Positions 23,151-35,558 of a stretch of DNA of 64,000 nucleotides are shown in pieces. The translations under genes were made by a program, and so were the position numbers. The notes beneath the pieces are model-generated. The model searched no databases and was not told the origin of the DNA. It was given only the letters and a program-made list of their open reading frames with translations. The stretch comes from Apoderus coryli (Eukaryota; Arthropoda; Insecta; Coleoptera; Attelabidae), in the NCBI GenBank assembly GCA_911728435.2, contig OU452198.1:16836001-16900000 (forward strand), given 5' to 3'. The stretch's first letter is position 1. Each line of letters opens with the position of its first letter.

Positions 23151-25019
23151 TGCTAAAAATTTCTCTTTTAAAGAAAATATTCCTTTTTTGTCCTTAAAAA
23201 ATTTTATACTAAATACCTACTATAAATATATTAGTTAGGTATTTTAAATCTGCTAGCCTAAAAATGGCTGCCGATCATCATTTTATAAACCTACCACATC
23301 TGTCTATTTGAAAATCGTTGGTGTTCAATTAACGTTAACGTTAATAGCGGCGGACGTTAATTTTAGGATTATCTGTCTATCTATTTTGGCTTCGTTGGTT
23401 TGTCATAATTTGGCAGAATTTTTTTCTAACGTTGGTGTCACTTATTTTTGTTTGGTTGACACTTCTAGTTCACGTCATAATTCCCAAACTGACACCATCA
23501 ACAAAATAGGCGTTCAAAATGTGGACATACAGCCGTTTGTTTAAAATTTTGTGTGACCAACAACGAAGCTCTGCTCAGGCGACATAAACAAAATCATGAT
23601 TTGGTGTTTAGAAATTATGAAATTTCGTTCGGTTTATTATAATATTTTCAGTGTGTGTAGGTTATACCTATTAATATACCAATGTTTTTAAAATGTGTGT
23701 GATAAAGTCGCCCGTAGCCCAAATTTAGTTTATTAATATAATGCTGTGTTGTATTTGTAGTTTAAGGAATTTTAATTGTGTATTTTGAAATAAAAACATT
23801 GAGCAAGTAAGCGTAGTTATAGGTACGTGATTTTCTAGGTATAAGATAAATAAGTAGCAGTTTAATTTTACTATAGGTAGTTTTTTATTCCTTACTTCTA
23901 TTTATAATGGATACCTATTATAGGTATATAGCTATTTGTTTAATATCGGTACAAAATCACATATCTATATTTAGTTTCATTGAAAGTTTTTAATATACCT
24001 ACTACTTATAATTTTTGTAACAAAAACAGTAATGAAAGAACTGAATCGGTACCAAAAGACGTCGACCTATACATAGGTTACAACTCAGATCAGCTGTAAA
24101 ATATTTTGGGGCACACATTGTTCGACTCTAACCTCACACTTTTTTGTTCTGTAAAAGGAACGTGCGTTTAAAATAGGTGAGTGAAAATTGCTACTCCTCG
24201 TTGTTGTGAAATGAGATTTAAAGATTAATACTTGTTCAATGCAATTTACGTTATTCTTTTTATAGGATTGTTACTAAAAATATACGAAATTGCATGTCCC
24301 ATATGCTTTTCTAAGAATATAGTCATGAAAATGGATTTCAAAATAAATCGACAAATTCCAATATAGTTGCACCTCTAGCTTCACGTCATAATTTGGTTTT
24401 GGTAAGATTGTTTTTTCTAACCGACAGAGAAATTGCTTGTGTCAAATATTTTCAAATAGCCTAACAGTTTTTGGCATTATTTTCATGTTTAAGATCATTT
24501 CCTATCAACATGTTGTAAATTGTATTGTTATAAAATCGTTATTAAAAATAGTAGTAGTAAATTTAGAAGGTGTCATTGTGTATTTGAAGTAATTTTACTG
24601 AAAAAGTGTTGTTAACCTAAAGTGATAGCTGTCAGATGGATGGATGTGATCAGATATTTTTCAATAATTTATGTCAGATTGATGGATGTACGAAGTCTCG
24701 AAGATTTTCCAACATTTTTAGTGTACAATTAAAAATCTAATAAAGGGCCGTACCATACCGTAAAAGTGCACTCCCGTGTTTAGAACAGTTCCTAGTATAA
24801 ATCAAAATGCTTTTATTGTATGTGTGGATGTTGCAAAAAGGTAAATTTATTGATTTAGTAGTAGCATTTTTTGCAGTTTTGTACTGTTGTTTTCTCTATT
24901 TTCCTCGTAGAAAATCGTAATCACCTCCTTCTCACTCTAAAATTTCGTTTCTGCAGAGGTAAATCAATGAATAAAATACATAATTTTAATGCATTGAATC
25001 AGCTTTGATAAGTACCCTA
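23151..25019. other. no gene seen
   Basis: AT-rich non-coding sequence. The 78-codon ORF at 23308 shows no recognisable motif and is probably chance. Confidence 0.3.
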
Positions 25020-25960
25020 TTCTATTCTGCAAAAAATAATAAAATGATGTTAAAGTTTGTCTTAAAATTGAAGATTTATTAATTGCTCTGCAAAAAATAA
25101 TAAAATAATGTTAAAGTTTGTCTTAAAATTGAAGATTTATTAATTGCTCTGCAACCGGTGGAGATATGCAAATGTAATTTAGTGGGTTTTAAGAGGTTGT
25201 TATTGCGCATTTTTTGACATGCAATTATGAATTTTATATTCATCAGTGGCGCGCATACGGGGAATGATCTAATTATTTTAAAGAAAAAATGAAACGCCAC
25301 TGGTATTTTTCAAATTAGAAATTATTTTGGAATTCCTCGTTCAATTTGTAATAAAAAATCTATTTTGCTTTTTTATCGTAGGGGTCATTTGTGCAAAAAA
25401 ATAAACCATCTCGCGGCGACGCTACTGTCAACATTCTGTTAAATAGGTACGAATATTTCAACGAAATGTCAAATTAGCATTTCTTATTATTAGTGTTATT
25501 TTCTCTTATTGTTTTGGTTTAATGTTTATTGTATTAGATAGTTCTTGATAACGTATTAAACAAATGAAAAATACGGGTTAAGATGTTTTATTTTTTTGCA
25601 CAAAAACGATGCCCCCATACGATAAAAAAGCAAGAGAGATTTTTCATTAGAAATTGAACGAGGAATTCCAAAATGATTTTTAATTTGAAAATTCCAGTGG
25701 CGTACCATTTTTTTCTTTCAAAAAATTGAAATTGAGATCATTACCCGTATGCGCGCCACTGATGAACATACAATTCTTAATTGCATGCCAAAAAATGCGC
25801 AATAACAACCTCTTAAAACCCCCTAAATATCATTTGCATATCTCTACGGGCTTCAGAGCAACCAATAAATCTTCATTTTTAAGAAAAACTTTAACTCTCA
25901 GAAAACGAAGCATTGGCGGACATATGTTTATATAGCAAACTGTCATTATTTTTTCATGCC
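25020..25960. mobile_element. palindromic (long inverted repeat) DNA element
   Basis: The arms ~25087-25425 and ~25585-25900 are inverted copies. Both encode the same unexplained short frame on outward strands (LPVCAPLMNIQF, CQKMRNNNLLKP). Each arm contains a tiny CAGTGGCG...CGCCACTG unit (25244-25302 and 25695-25761). The left arm has a direct duplication of ~63 bp (units from 25024 and 25087). The outer ends and target duplication are not resolved; CACCCTGTATA at 25999 could be the right boundary. Confidence 0.55.
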
Positions 25961-26673
25961 GAATTACCTACTGAAGTTTGTCGCACTTATTTACTAACAC
26001 CCTGTATAAACAAAACAAAAAACAAACAAAAAATCATTTTGTGAAGCTCCCAAAACTGAACACAAAAGTCTGAAAAATTACTCTAATTAACGTAATAACA
26101 ACATAAAATATGTACAAATTAAAAAAATTATTAGTCAAAATATTCATTATAATTCGTTCGATTCGTTTTTAGATTTTTATGGTTTTTATAGATTATCATG
26201 TGGTGATTGTAATTGTTGTATATTTGACAAGCAGGACGGAAAATATCTACAAGGATTGTCAATATATCTTCTTCTTACTAGGGTTATTGAGTCTTTTGAT
26301 TTACTGTCATCTCAATATTTCATTTCTCTTGTTCAATGTTGCTGAATTTTAATGTTCATTGTGTTTTGATTTGCGTGATTCTATTTTAGGCTGATCATGG
26401 CTTGACCCGAAACTAGTCACTCTAGTGTGATCTTTCTCGATTAAATTTTGTGGAGTTGACTTCAAAATTTTGATTGTTTTATTTAAACTACCTACTGCTC
26501 CACTTTGGATATGGATAATATTTTTCAATTAATTTATAAATATTGTCAATTCGAAATTCATATAATACCTATATATTTTTAAGTTAAAAACATTTTTTTT
26601 AATTAAATAAGGCGTAATTCGATATTGACTGTGACACTTCATAATTTAAGCCAATACTCTCGTTTTAAAATAT
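25961..26673. other. no gene seen; weak hammerhead-like remnant near 26391
   Basis: Non-coding. CTGATCATGGCTTGACC followed by CGAAACTAGTC at 26391-26418 resembles a hammerhead core, but one core base is changed and stem I cannot form. Confidence 0.3.
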
Positions 26674-26770
26674 AAGTCGAGACCAGATGAGCCTGAGCTT
26701 GGTCTCTCCTTGATTTTTCTCGACATGTCTCACTTTAAGTCTCATCTGGTCTGGTCTCGCGGCATCCCTA
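26674..26770. repeat. GAGAC-rich element terminus, second copy
   Basis: Related to 14161-14309: GAGACCAGATGAG and CATCTGGTCTGGTCTC runs ending CGCGGCATCCCTA. Confidence 0.4.
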
Positions 26771-27904
26771 CCCTCGAATTATTTAAAAATATAACAAAAA
26801 CCATTACAAACTATTATTCTTCTAAAATAACAAGGCGTCTATACGAATACTCCACTAATGAGATGCTAAATACAACAAACTTTGGTTACACAAAATACCC
26901 AAGGTGGATAATAAAAATGACATTAAGGTCATCCTCATATATTATTTACTTAATGTATTTTTAACAAACGCTTATAGCTTTTTCACTTGTATTAATAATT
27001 CTGAAGCCCCCTAATGTTTATTATACTTATATAGTGGTCTAGTTAATAAATGGCTTGTAAAGTGCATGAAGGAGGAATGTGCTTGTTTCAAGTTGTTGAA
27101 GCTCTTATGTTGAGGGTAATTATCTCTTTCTTATAATAAACGTTCCAAGCTCAGTGTCGTAGGAGTATAGAAATACACCTTTTTTTGATGGTTTCTATAA
27201 AAAAAATGTTATTTAGAATTCTTCTATTCTACAATTATTTTGTCTAAATAAAAATGGAAGAAAAAAGAAAAAAGGATTTCCCCTCTAAAGCCAGGGGCAC
27301 AGATTTCAATATCTTTACGTTTTATATACTTCTTTTCATGCACTCTACATCAGCTACGTTGCTAAAAATTGTTTTTTGTTTTGTTTAAAACGAATGATGG
27401 CCATTTTCACTAAGTCCGTGACATAATTTGAAGTAAAGTTTTGTATAAAAACATTTTCCAATTAAAACTAAGTTAAAACCTTTATAAGGTAAGGGGTATG
27501 AAAAATGTTAGAACGTGAATATCGAATATCATAAAAATTGGGTTTGTGGTATGCCTCTAGCAATATTTTGCGGTAATATTGGTGTGGAAAGCAGTTTTCG
27601 GCTCTAGATAACAAAAGAAAAGCAAAATCAACGTACTGGGTGATTTATAAACGCACACCTCCTTTAACTTTGTTGTTTCACCCTGTAGAAGTAAATTTTA
27701 AATACACAAGTTTTAGGGCTTAATGTAAACTATCTACAGCATGATATATAATCTGAGTAACGCGTTAGAAATCACAGTTATATTTTTTAAATGGAACACC
27801 CTGTATATTTTATTTTATTATTAAAGATTCTTTGCTCCTGATTCCAAAAATACCATATTTGATGGGAATATGTTAAACAGTTCAATAAGAATTCGCAATA
27901 AAAC
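26771..27904. other. no gene seen
   Basis: Non-coding. It has two same-direction CACCCTGTA words (27682 and 27788), the usual mariner terminal word, but they do not form an inverted pair. Confidence 0.3.
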
Positions 27905-29501
27905 TGGAACCATCTTGAATTAGCGGGTATTGTTTACATTCAGAAATAATACTAATTTTATAGCTCAATCCAAATGAACCCCGATATGCTATTCAAATTG
28001 CTACTGGTTCGATTCAAACTTTACGAGCGGTTTTAATTAAAGAAGAACAAACATAGAATATCAACTTTATTCATCTGTATTAAAATAATATAAAATTAAC
28101 TAACCTTTTATGGTTCTGGATCTCTGCCGGTCACGCACAACTTATTTAAAAGAAAAACACTAATTAAACGACCCTTCTGTTCACCAACATAACTAAAGCT
28201 TTATTTGAAATAAAACGCAAAGGATTGGGCTCAAATCAACTAAATTTTAATAATAATTAATAACAAAAGAATGAATAACAAACAAAGAAATACATATGTA
28301 TAAATAAACAGAATAAACAATTAAAAGAAAATTAAAATCTAAAAGAAAATCTTAATTACGAATAATTATATTAATTCCCATACGAAACTTTTAATTACAA
28401 TTGAAAACTGAATATAATTGAACTACTAAAAGAAACAAACTTTAAATCTTTATTAAAATTGATTTGGAAAAGAAAAAGGCCTTCAATTAAAAAGAATAAA
28501 CAAAAAAACTTACGGAAGCTGTACGTCGATTACTATTAAGGAACTTTAGAGAAATTCAGAATGAAAATGAAATGGACTTGATCTTTATACTGATATACTT
28601 TAAACACAAAAACTAGAAATAATTCTTAAACTGTGAAAAATCTTCAAAGTCCAAAAACAAATTAAAATATTTAATTAACTTTATAAAACTAAAAATCACG
28701 TCTGAACTGTACTAAAGCCAGAACGAATCTAACTTGGAAAGTCCGATTGCATTTCCAAATTGCCTCATAAAAATGCGAAGTAGGTATTATTCCTTTGAGA
28801 TAGCCAATAAGAGAGAATGCTACAGGGTGACAGTAGTTTTAGAAATAAAATACATTTTTATGTCGACTGTAATGATTGTTGATTACTAAGATGTCTTATG
28901 TTGGAGTTCTTTCAGAATATCAACAAGACACTACCGTTTGTAAAGTCAGGAACAATACGATTATATAATGACTCCTTAATCTGCAGAAAAGCTAACTGGA
29001 TGAAAACCCATATTATAATAGACCTTTAATATATATTCTTTGATATGGGAAACCTTGTTAACCCTCCAACTATCTATGTATATATAAGAATAGTCTGACA
29101 TTTAATCGGCAGGTATTTCGGTAATTTCAAGCGAAGATTGACCACCCTGTAACTAAACATCTAATTATCCTTTCCAATAGATGCATTTATATTTTAGACC
29201 AAAAAGACCCTTTTCTAAGTAGGCACCAATTCTTTTATCACATTTGAAAAGGCACCAGAGATAATAAGTTTATTACTTGCAGATGTTGTATAATCTTCTT
29301 AAAAGATAAGAACTTAAAATTTTTAGAAGCATTTGATAACAATCTGTATAAAATAGTCACAAAATATTAGATTTCTCAGATTCGTTATGTATTTATAATA
29401 TCCCTATAAAAACTAAGAGAAAATATCATAAACTACCCAAATACATATACAGGGTAAGACAGAAGTATATTCTATTACCAGTGTGTCTTTGTTTTGTTAC
29501 A
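27905..29501. mobile_element. solo LTR, 1.6 kb, 4-bp target duplication AAAC
   Basis: It starts TGGAAC (TGTAAC in the sister copies) and ends GTTACA, so the ends read TG...CA with a 6-bp inverted repeat. AAAC occurs on both sides (27901-27904 and 29502-29505). The copies at 33812 and 59942 have the same ends with different 4-bp duplications. A 4-bp duplication fits Gypsy or BEL-type elements. No gag, pol or primer-binding site is present next to it, so it is a solo LTR left by recombination. The LTR class is inferred from ends and duplication; a long MITE is the alternative. Confidence 0.7.
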
Positions 29502-29587
29502 AAACAAAGCTGTTTGAAAAATTTAATGCATGTTAAACAAAAATTAAAAGTAATTTCCATAAAACTGAGAAAAAAAAATCAAAATCT

Positions 29588-30480
29588 CTACAAAAGATGT
29601 TCGAATCTGTCTCCGTTTATTTCAACATATTTTTCGAATCTATTCCTTAAGTCGTTAATAGTGTTTATTAAACATTCGGGAACATTTTCAACTAAGCTAC
29701 TCATTTCTAATTCAACCAACTCTCTCATCTGCTCTCTGTTTTGATTGTCCAATAAATACACTTAATTTGTAATATAGGGCCATAAAAATATATCCAGATT
29801 AACGCCTCTGGATATATTTTTATGGCCCTATATTACAAATTAAGTGTATTTATTGGGCAATCATAATTGTTTGGTGGCCATCCAATAGTCCCAAACTTGC
29901 CGGTCCATTCTCTAAAGTTATAGTTGACAAAGTCTTGAGCACCCCTGGTGTTATGAGGAGGTGCTCCGTCTTGATGGAACATAAGATCTTGTAACTGATT
30001 CAATGGCAAATTTTTTAAAACATCGATCAGATTTGTTTCCAAAAAATTTAGATAAGTTTATCCGGTTAATGTGCGTTTAACAATATATGGTCCTACTATG
30101 CGGTCCCCTAAAATACCACTCCATACGTTGAGCGCCTGTCTTCCTTGAAATCGCGGTGGACCAACAAAGTTTGGTTTGTCAATGTTCCAAAATCTATGGT
30201 TTTGCTTATTTGTTGCTCCACTGGTTGAAAATGAGGATTCGTCTGAGCACAAAATTTCATGAAGAAAGTGTGGATCTTCGCCCATTCTCTGCCAAAATTG
30301 AACTCGTTTTCGCTTCCGCTCAGGAGATAATGGCTAATAGGGTCTCTAAGAATGTTTTATGAGTTCCTTTCTTTCCTTTCCGAAAGAGCATCTACTTTGA
30401 AAGCCTCGTTGTCGTAAAGCTTGAGATACTTTACGAATCGATGTTCGCGCTTTTTGCGTAACAACATAATTTGCCGTTCT
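29588..30480 (-). pseudogene. mariner-like transposase (DUF4817-associated type)
   Basis: Minus-strand transposase. It reads SIRKVSQALRQRGFQ (about 30430), the first catalytic block ILCSDESSF (about 30245), NVWSGILGDRIVGPY (about 30085-30130), and FHQDGAPPHNTR with the second catalytic Asp (about 29945-29980). The third block LDIFLWPY follows (about 29778-29801), then the C-terminal tail (LRNRFEKYVEI) to a stop at 29588-29590. The stretch between WPP and LDIFLWPY is replaced by a reversed duplicate (29808-29863). An in-frame TAA lies just after LWPYITN. The N-terminal domain is missing. It belongs to the same broad family as 39860, 45529 and 59432. Confidence 0.85.
29742..29863. repeat. 56-bp near-perfect inverted duplication, 10-nt loop
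   Basis: 29742-29797 is complementary to 29808-29863 at 55 of 56 positions; the loop is ATTAACGCCT. The left arm is the genuine transposase sequence (it encodes LDIFLWPY on the minus strand). The right arm is a reversed copy that overwrites the expected SPDL region. This is a local template-switch or snapback duplication inside a dead gene. Confidence 0.9.
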
Positions 30481-31620
30481 ATTGAAAAAAATATATTTTT
30501 AAATTGTTGCTGTTGTTGTGCAGCTTATGTTGAACATGGGGAACTTCATTTAAAATATCAGATTACCTGAGAGACCTCTGTTTTCACAACACAAGCCATC
30601 ACAATACATAATTCCTTACAGCTGGTCCCCATACTGGTGTTATTGTAATTTTCTCTGACTTCAAAACGGAATTGACAGCAATCAAAAAATAGACAAATAT
30701 ATACAACAGTAATTACTAATAATCATCGATATATTTGCCTAGCTGTATCAACTAACGAAACACAGTTATAACATGGGTTAAAGCTTATACTGGTATAAAA
30801 TTTAATGCAATCGTCGACCAACTTGCAAAAGATGCAATGTCATGCTTAATAGTAGCCATTGACAATACAAACTAGTGTACCAAATTTTGCTCAAATTCGA
30901 TAACCCATTCCCAAGTTACGGACCAAAAGGTAAGTTCTTCAAATATTTTTTTCCAATAACTCATTAACTCCTGCTACAAAATACTGGCTCACTCTGATAT
31001 TTGCTAGAAGCGTTGACTGAATAGTTTTCAATCGACGCTAAAAGTATTATTTATAGGAAAATAGATTTCTATAAGTTTGTTTATGAAGTACATGTTCCTG
31101 TACTTATTTTCAAAAGCTGCTTGGCGTAGCACTCTGTTTATATTTCTCTACATAACGGATTCCCGTACAAAGAGGGCGCACTTCTCAATATGGGATATTG
31201 ATTTCAATTTCACTGCTGCTAGTATCCATATAAACAAATTTCACGGATTATGTGTTTTATTAACTATTTAGAGCTTTAAGCTGAATTTTGTTTAATTTTT
31301 AGGGTTAATGAATAACAAAAAATGCGCAACCAGTCTTATCTTGTTTACAAAAACAGTTTTTTAATAAAAGGATAAAGTACACCTGACTCCTCACTCCAGA
31401 AAATTATTTGCTATCTAACCTTAGGTATGTCAGGTTTCTGGTGCAAAGATGTATATTGTTGCACAATATTAAAAGAACAATTAGAATCGTCCTAAGTTGG
31501 CTCTATGTTTAGCCCAAAACTAGCTTCTATATTGATACACCAATTCATAATTAACAAATAATAATAGGTAATTTGAAAAAGTAGTCCATTCTTAAGTGGA
31601 GTTGTAATTTTAGTGTTTGA
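30481..31620. other. no gene seen
   Basis: Non-coding AT-rich sequence; no repeat family recognised. Confidence 0.3.
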
Positions 31621-31664
31621 ATGAAAGTCAAATCTCAAAAAAATCAGTTTAATAGAATATAGGA

Positions 31665-31705
31665 GCCATACATGTTTCGGGACTAGCCCAGTCCCATCAT
31701 CAATC
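31665..31705 (-). ncRNA. degenerate hammerhead, partner of 31858
   Basis: Same TTGATGA, GGGA/TCCC, GAAA, CATG series on the minus strand, but the 5' strand of stem I is TCGA and cannot pair with TGGC. Probably inactive. Confidence 0.5.
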
Positions 31706-31857
31706 GAAAAAACTTTTCGCTAAGACATTCAAAATTCAATTAAAGTCTGTAATATTTACAAATCAATTAACGAACTAAAAGAATTGGGGGGTATTTTCCA
31801 GACTTTAATGGAATTTTCGACAAGGTGTTAGCGAAAAGTTTTTTCGATTGTTGATTT

Positions 31858-31900
31858 GCCATTGATGATGGGACTGGTGTACTCCCGAAACATGTATGGC
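31858..31900 (+). ncRNA. hammerhead ribozyme candidate
   Basis: Stem I is GCCA/TGGC. The core is TTGATGA (consensus CTGANGA, first base changed) and GAAA. Stem II is GGGA/TCCC with one extra T before it. Stem III is the self-complementary CATG, and the cleavage triplet is GTA. A palindromic stem III implies activity as a dimer. The core change and extra base may weaken it. Confidence 0.6.
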
Positions 31901-31943
31901 TCCTAAATTCTATTAAACTTATTTTATGGAGATTTGACTTTCA

Positions 31944-32817
31944 TTTCATCATTTTTTGACCCCGACCTATCCACACATATTTCGCTTACGTTTAGAATTC
32001 GCTTACGTTTAGTCTAAAATGTGGAGGAGCTCCGTCGTCGTCCTGAAAAATGATTCTCTCGAGGTTTTCATTAAATGTACAGAAGGTCGGCAATTTTAAG
32101 CTTATTTTACCGATAAGAACTAACTAAACTATTTAAATTTTAAGAAAAAATAGTTATAATCTGCCAACTAACAACAAATATGACAGTTTGTTCTTAGGTT
32201 TGACAATCGTCTATTTTCATTGTTTTCCAAAGCCTACTTATTATTGGCCACTTAAATGGAACATTAATAAACATGTAATTGAATTTTTTAAGCATAGTTT
32301 TCAAATTTAATTTACTCGGCATATTTGTATGATGTTTTATCTAAATATTCCGCAAGATTTATCAAAATTCTAATATTACATAATATTTATTATAATACAG
32401 GTTATTGTTTTTTTCTTCTAGATATTCTACTGGTCCCGTTTTTAATCTGGCCCTATTTTCGGCTCGAGATGGATCAAGAAGTAGCTAAATTGATAAAATT
32501 TTCACAACAAATTTGGTTTTGCTATTGCTAATATACAGGATCATAATTGAAGAGTCGCATTTAGCTAATGAATATTTTTTCTTCAAATTTTTATTATGTC
32601 ATTAATTACTTATAGACTAAAATTTTCTCTAAAGTTTATTTTATTTATTTTTCAAATTCTGACACAAATTTTCAAAATTGTGATATGCAAGGTGTTGTTA
32701 TTAAGTGTTATTCAATAAACTTTTTTTCTTAATCTGGTTCTGATGTTTTAATTAATTCGGTTACCCAATAGATATAGCTTGATGAGTTTAACAAACATAC
32801 TAAATTTGGTTTTTTTA
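31944..32817. other. no gene seen
   Basis: Non-coding AT-rich sequence. Confidence 0.3.
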
Positions 32818-33488
32818 CAGGGTGATTCAAAAGTTATTTATTTAATTATTTAGGATACATCTGTCCAGAAAAATGTTCCAATTACAGGACAGGAACAATA
32901 CAAACTTCAATATACAAATATACAATGTGGCCACGGATAGGTGTAGTTTTCAATATATTGCTTATCGTCCTTTTTAAAAACACAGCGAGTTCCAGAAATT
33001 TGGAAACGCATTAGATCTTAGTCATAGATTAAATAAAACCGAAGTTGGTTTAGAAAAGACCGCTGCACAGTCCCTGACGAAGAACGCAGGGATATTATCG
33101 CGACCCGAAGTTAGTCTATCTTTAAGAGGCTTAAAAACATCATCCTCGCCAATCTACCCCACACGGAGAATCTGCACATTTTAATTTTCATCAGGTCCAA
33201 AGTCAAGTCGACTGGACTGAACATATGAGGTTTGAAAGTAATTAGCAAAGGATTCAACTAGTTCTTAAGACTTGATATCTCAACACCGCCATTCTACATG
33301 TTGCTGCTATTACCGGAAAACAAAATAAGTAAACTTTATTACTTCAGAAAAATAAGTAAAAATACTTAATACTTGTTTCGGTTAGTAAGCAAGTTTGATA
33401 CTCCAAATAATATGGGTGATTTAGAATCGCACGAGTGTCCTACATATGCCCTTAAATATGTAGGTACATTTACCAATGAATCACCCGG
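32818..33488. mobile_element. mariner-type MITE, 671 bp
   Basis: Starts CAGGGTGATTCA and ends TGAATCACCCGG, each flanked by TA, the Tc1/mariner duplication. The terminal repeat is about 14 bp with one or two mismatches. No transposase is evident inside. Confidence 0.6.
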
Positions 33489-33811
33489 TATACAACGTGA
33501 ATTGTCGATATTGAATGAGATTATCAGAAAACATAATATAACGTAGAGTTACTTGGCAAAATTAATGGTTACATCTTGCCTATATTTTTTATGGCGTCCT
33601 GTTAAAGAGTCATATCATCCAATTATATTTTATGGTACATATCAAATTTTGAGTAAATATGAGCGAATTGAAAGAGAATTTTTCAGGGTAAAACCGGCAC
33701 TTTTCTGAGGATTACAAGTGATGTATTGGACGCAGGTTTAACAACATATTTTTGAATTAATTTGAACTGTTTTAAAAAATGTTTCTAGATCGTGAAAATG
33801 TTTTCAACTTT
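33489..33811. other. no gene seen
   Basis: Short non-coding spacer between the MITE and the solo LTR. Confidence 0.3.
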
Positions 33812-35360
33812 TGTAACCATTTTGAATTAGCGAGTATTATTTACATTCAGAAAGAATACTAATTTTATAGCTCAGTCCAGAATGAATACCAATATGCTAT
33901 TCAAATTGTTACGGGTTCGAATCAAGTTTTACGAGCGGAACTTTATTAATCTGTATTAAAGTAATGTAAAATTACTCACCTTTTATAATTCTGGATCTCT
34001 GTCGGTCACCCACTTTTTATTTAAAAGAAAATTATTAATTAAATGACCCTTCTGTCAACAACATAACCAAACTTTATTTGAAATAAAACGCAAAGGTTTG
34101 GGCTCAAAACAGCTAATTTAATAATTACAATTAATAAAGAAAATGAATAACAACAAAAAAATAAATATGTATAAATAAATAAAAAAAAAGAATAAAACAA
34201 TTAAACGAGAGAAAATTTAGAAGAAAATCTTAGTCATTACTTGTACAACTTAAAATAGGAAAATATTTATAATTACGAATAATTATATTAATTCCTATAC
34301 GAAACTTTAATTACTATTGAAAACTGAATATAATTCAATTAATAAAATAAACAACTTTAATCTTTATAAAAATTGATTGGAAACAAAAAGGCCTTCAATT
34401 AAAAGAATTAACAAAGAACTTACTGAAATTTTAACTTCGATTATTATTAAGAAACTTTATACAAATTCACTACTTCAGAATAAAATGAAATCGACTTAGT
34501 CTTTATACTGGTATACTTTATACAAAAACTATAAAATAATTCTTAACTGCGAGAAATCTTCTAAGTCCAAAAACAAATTAAAATATTTAATTTAACAAAT
34601 TCGAAATCACATCTAGACCCTACCAAGGCTAAAACGAATATAAATTCAAAAATCCGATTGTATTTCCAAAACACTTAACATACACGAGAAGTAGATACTA
34701 GATTGAAAATAGCCAATCAGAAAAAAGGACATTTTTATAATATACCCTTATAAAGATACATCTACAGGGTGAGAGATTCAGAAATAAAATACATTTTTAT
34801 GTCGACTTTAATAACGGTTGTTAATTGTTAAGATGGCCTATGTTGGAGATTTTTCAGAAGATCAATAAGACACTACTATTTGTAAAGTTAGGAACAATAC
34901 GATTATATAATGCCTCCTTAATCTCCGGAAAAGCTAACTGGATGAAAACCCATGTTCAGGTTTTCTGCGCCCTTTATATTTGTTCTTTGGTACGGCAACC
35001 CTTGTTAACTTCCCTTCTGTATATAATAATAAAAGTCCGACATTTGCATGAAGGCATTTCGATAATGTTAAATGATCACTCTGTATTTAAAACATATCAT
35101 TCTTCGAAGAAGAAAACATAGCCATCTGTTTCTAGTCCACTTTATCTTTACAGAGAGAAAAAGGTCCCTCTTTTAGGAACATTTGTTAAAGGCACCAAAG
35201 ATAATAAATTTATTACTTATGGATGTATGATATTTACAAAAATATTAGACTTTCAGACATGTTAGGTATAAAACTATAAAACTGACAGAAAATATCCAAA
35301 ACTACCCAAATATATATACAAAAGTAAATTATTTTGCCAGTGTGTCTTTGTTTTGTTACA
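33812..35360. mobile_element. solo LTR, 1.55 kb, 4-bp target duplication CTTT
   Basis: Starts TGTAACCATTTTGAATTAGC and ends TTTTGTTACA, flanked by CTTT at 33808-33811 and 35361-35364. Collinear with the LTRs at 27905 and 59942. No internal coding region is adjacent. Confidence 0.75.
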
Positions 35361-35558
35361 CTTTTATCATTAAAATTTAATCACCGTCTCTAGACACCTG
35401 TTTTGGATTAGTAAGGAAAAATCGTAACGAAGGATACACCATAATAATATACCTGAAGGGTGACCCTCGATTGATTTTCCAGAAACTATTGAAAATATCA
35501 GAACCACATAATGTTTTCTTTTAAGAACGAAAATACCATTCGTAAACAATATTTTTCA

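Larger units (their letters stand above)
31621..31943. mobile_element. inverted fragment pair with hammerhead motif (Penelope/retrozyme relic)
   Basis: 31621-31749 and 31798-31943 are inverted copies about 50 bp apart. Each contains the block around GAAACATGTATGGCTCCT. The plus-strand arm keeps a hammerhead layout (31858-31900). The minus-strand arm keeps core and stem II but has lost stem I. Inverted end fragments with hammerheads are typical of Penelope-like elements and retrozymes. Confidence 0.55.

Noticed and set aside
26391..26418. Hammerhead-like CTGATCA...CCCGAAACTAGTC
   Set aside because: CTGATCA breaks the core consensus and no stem I forms.
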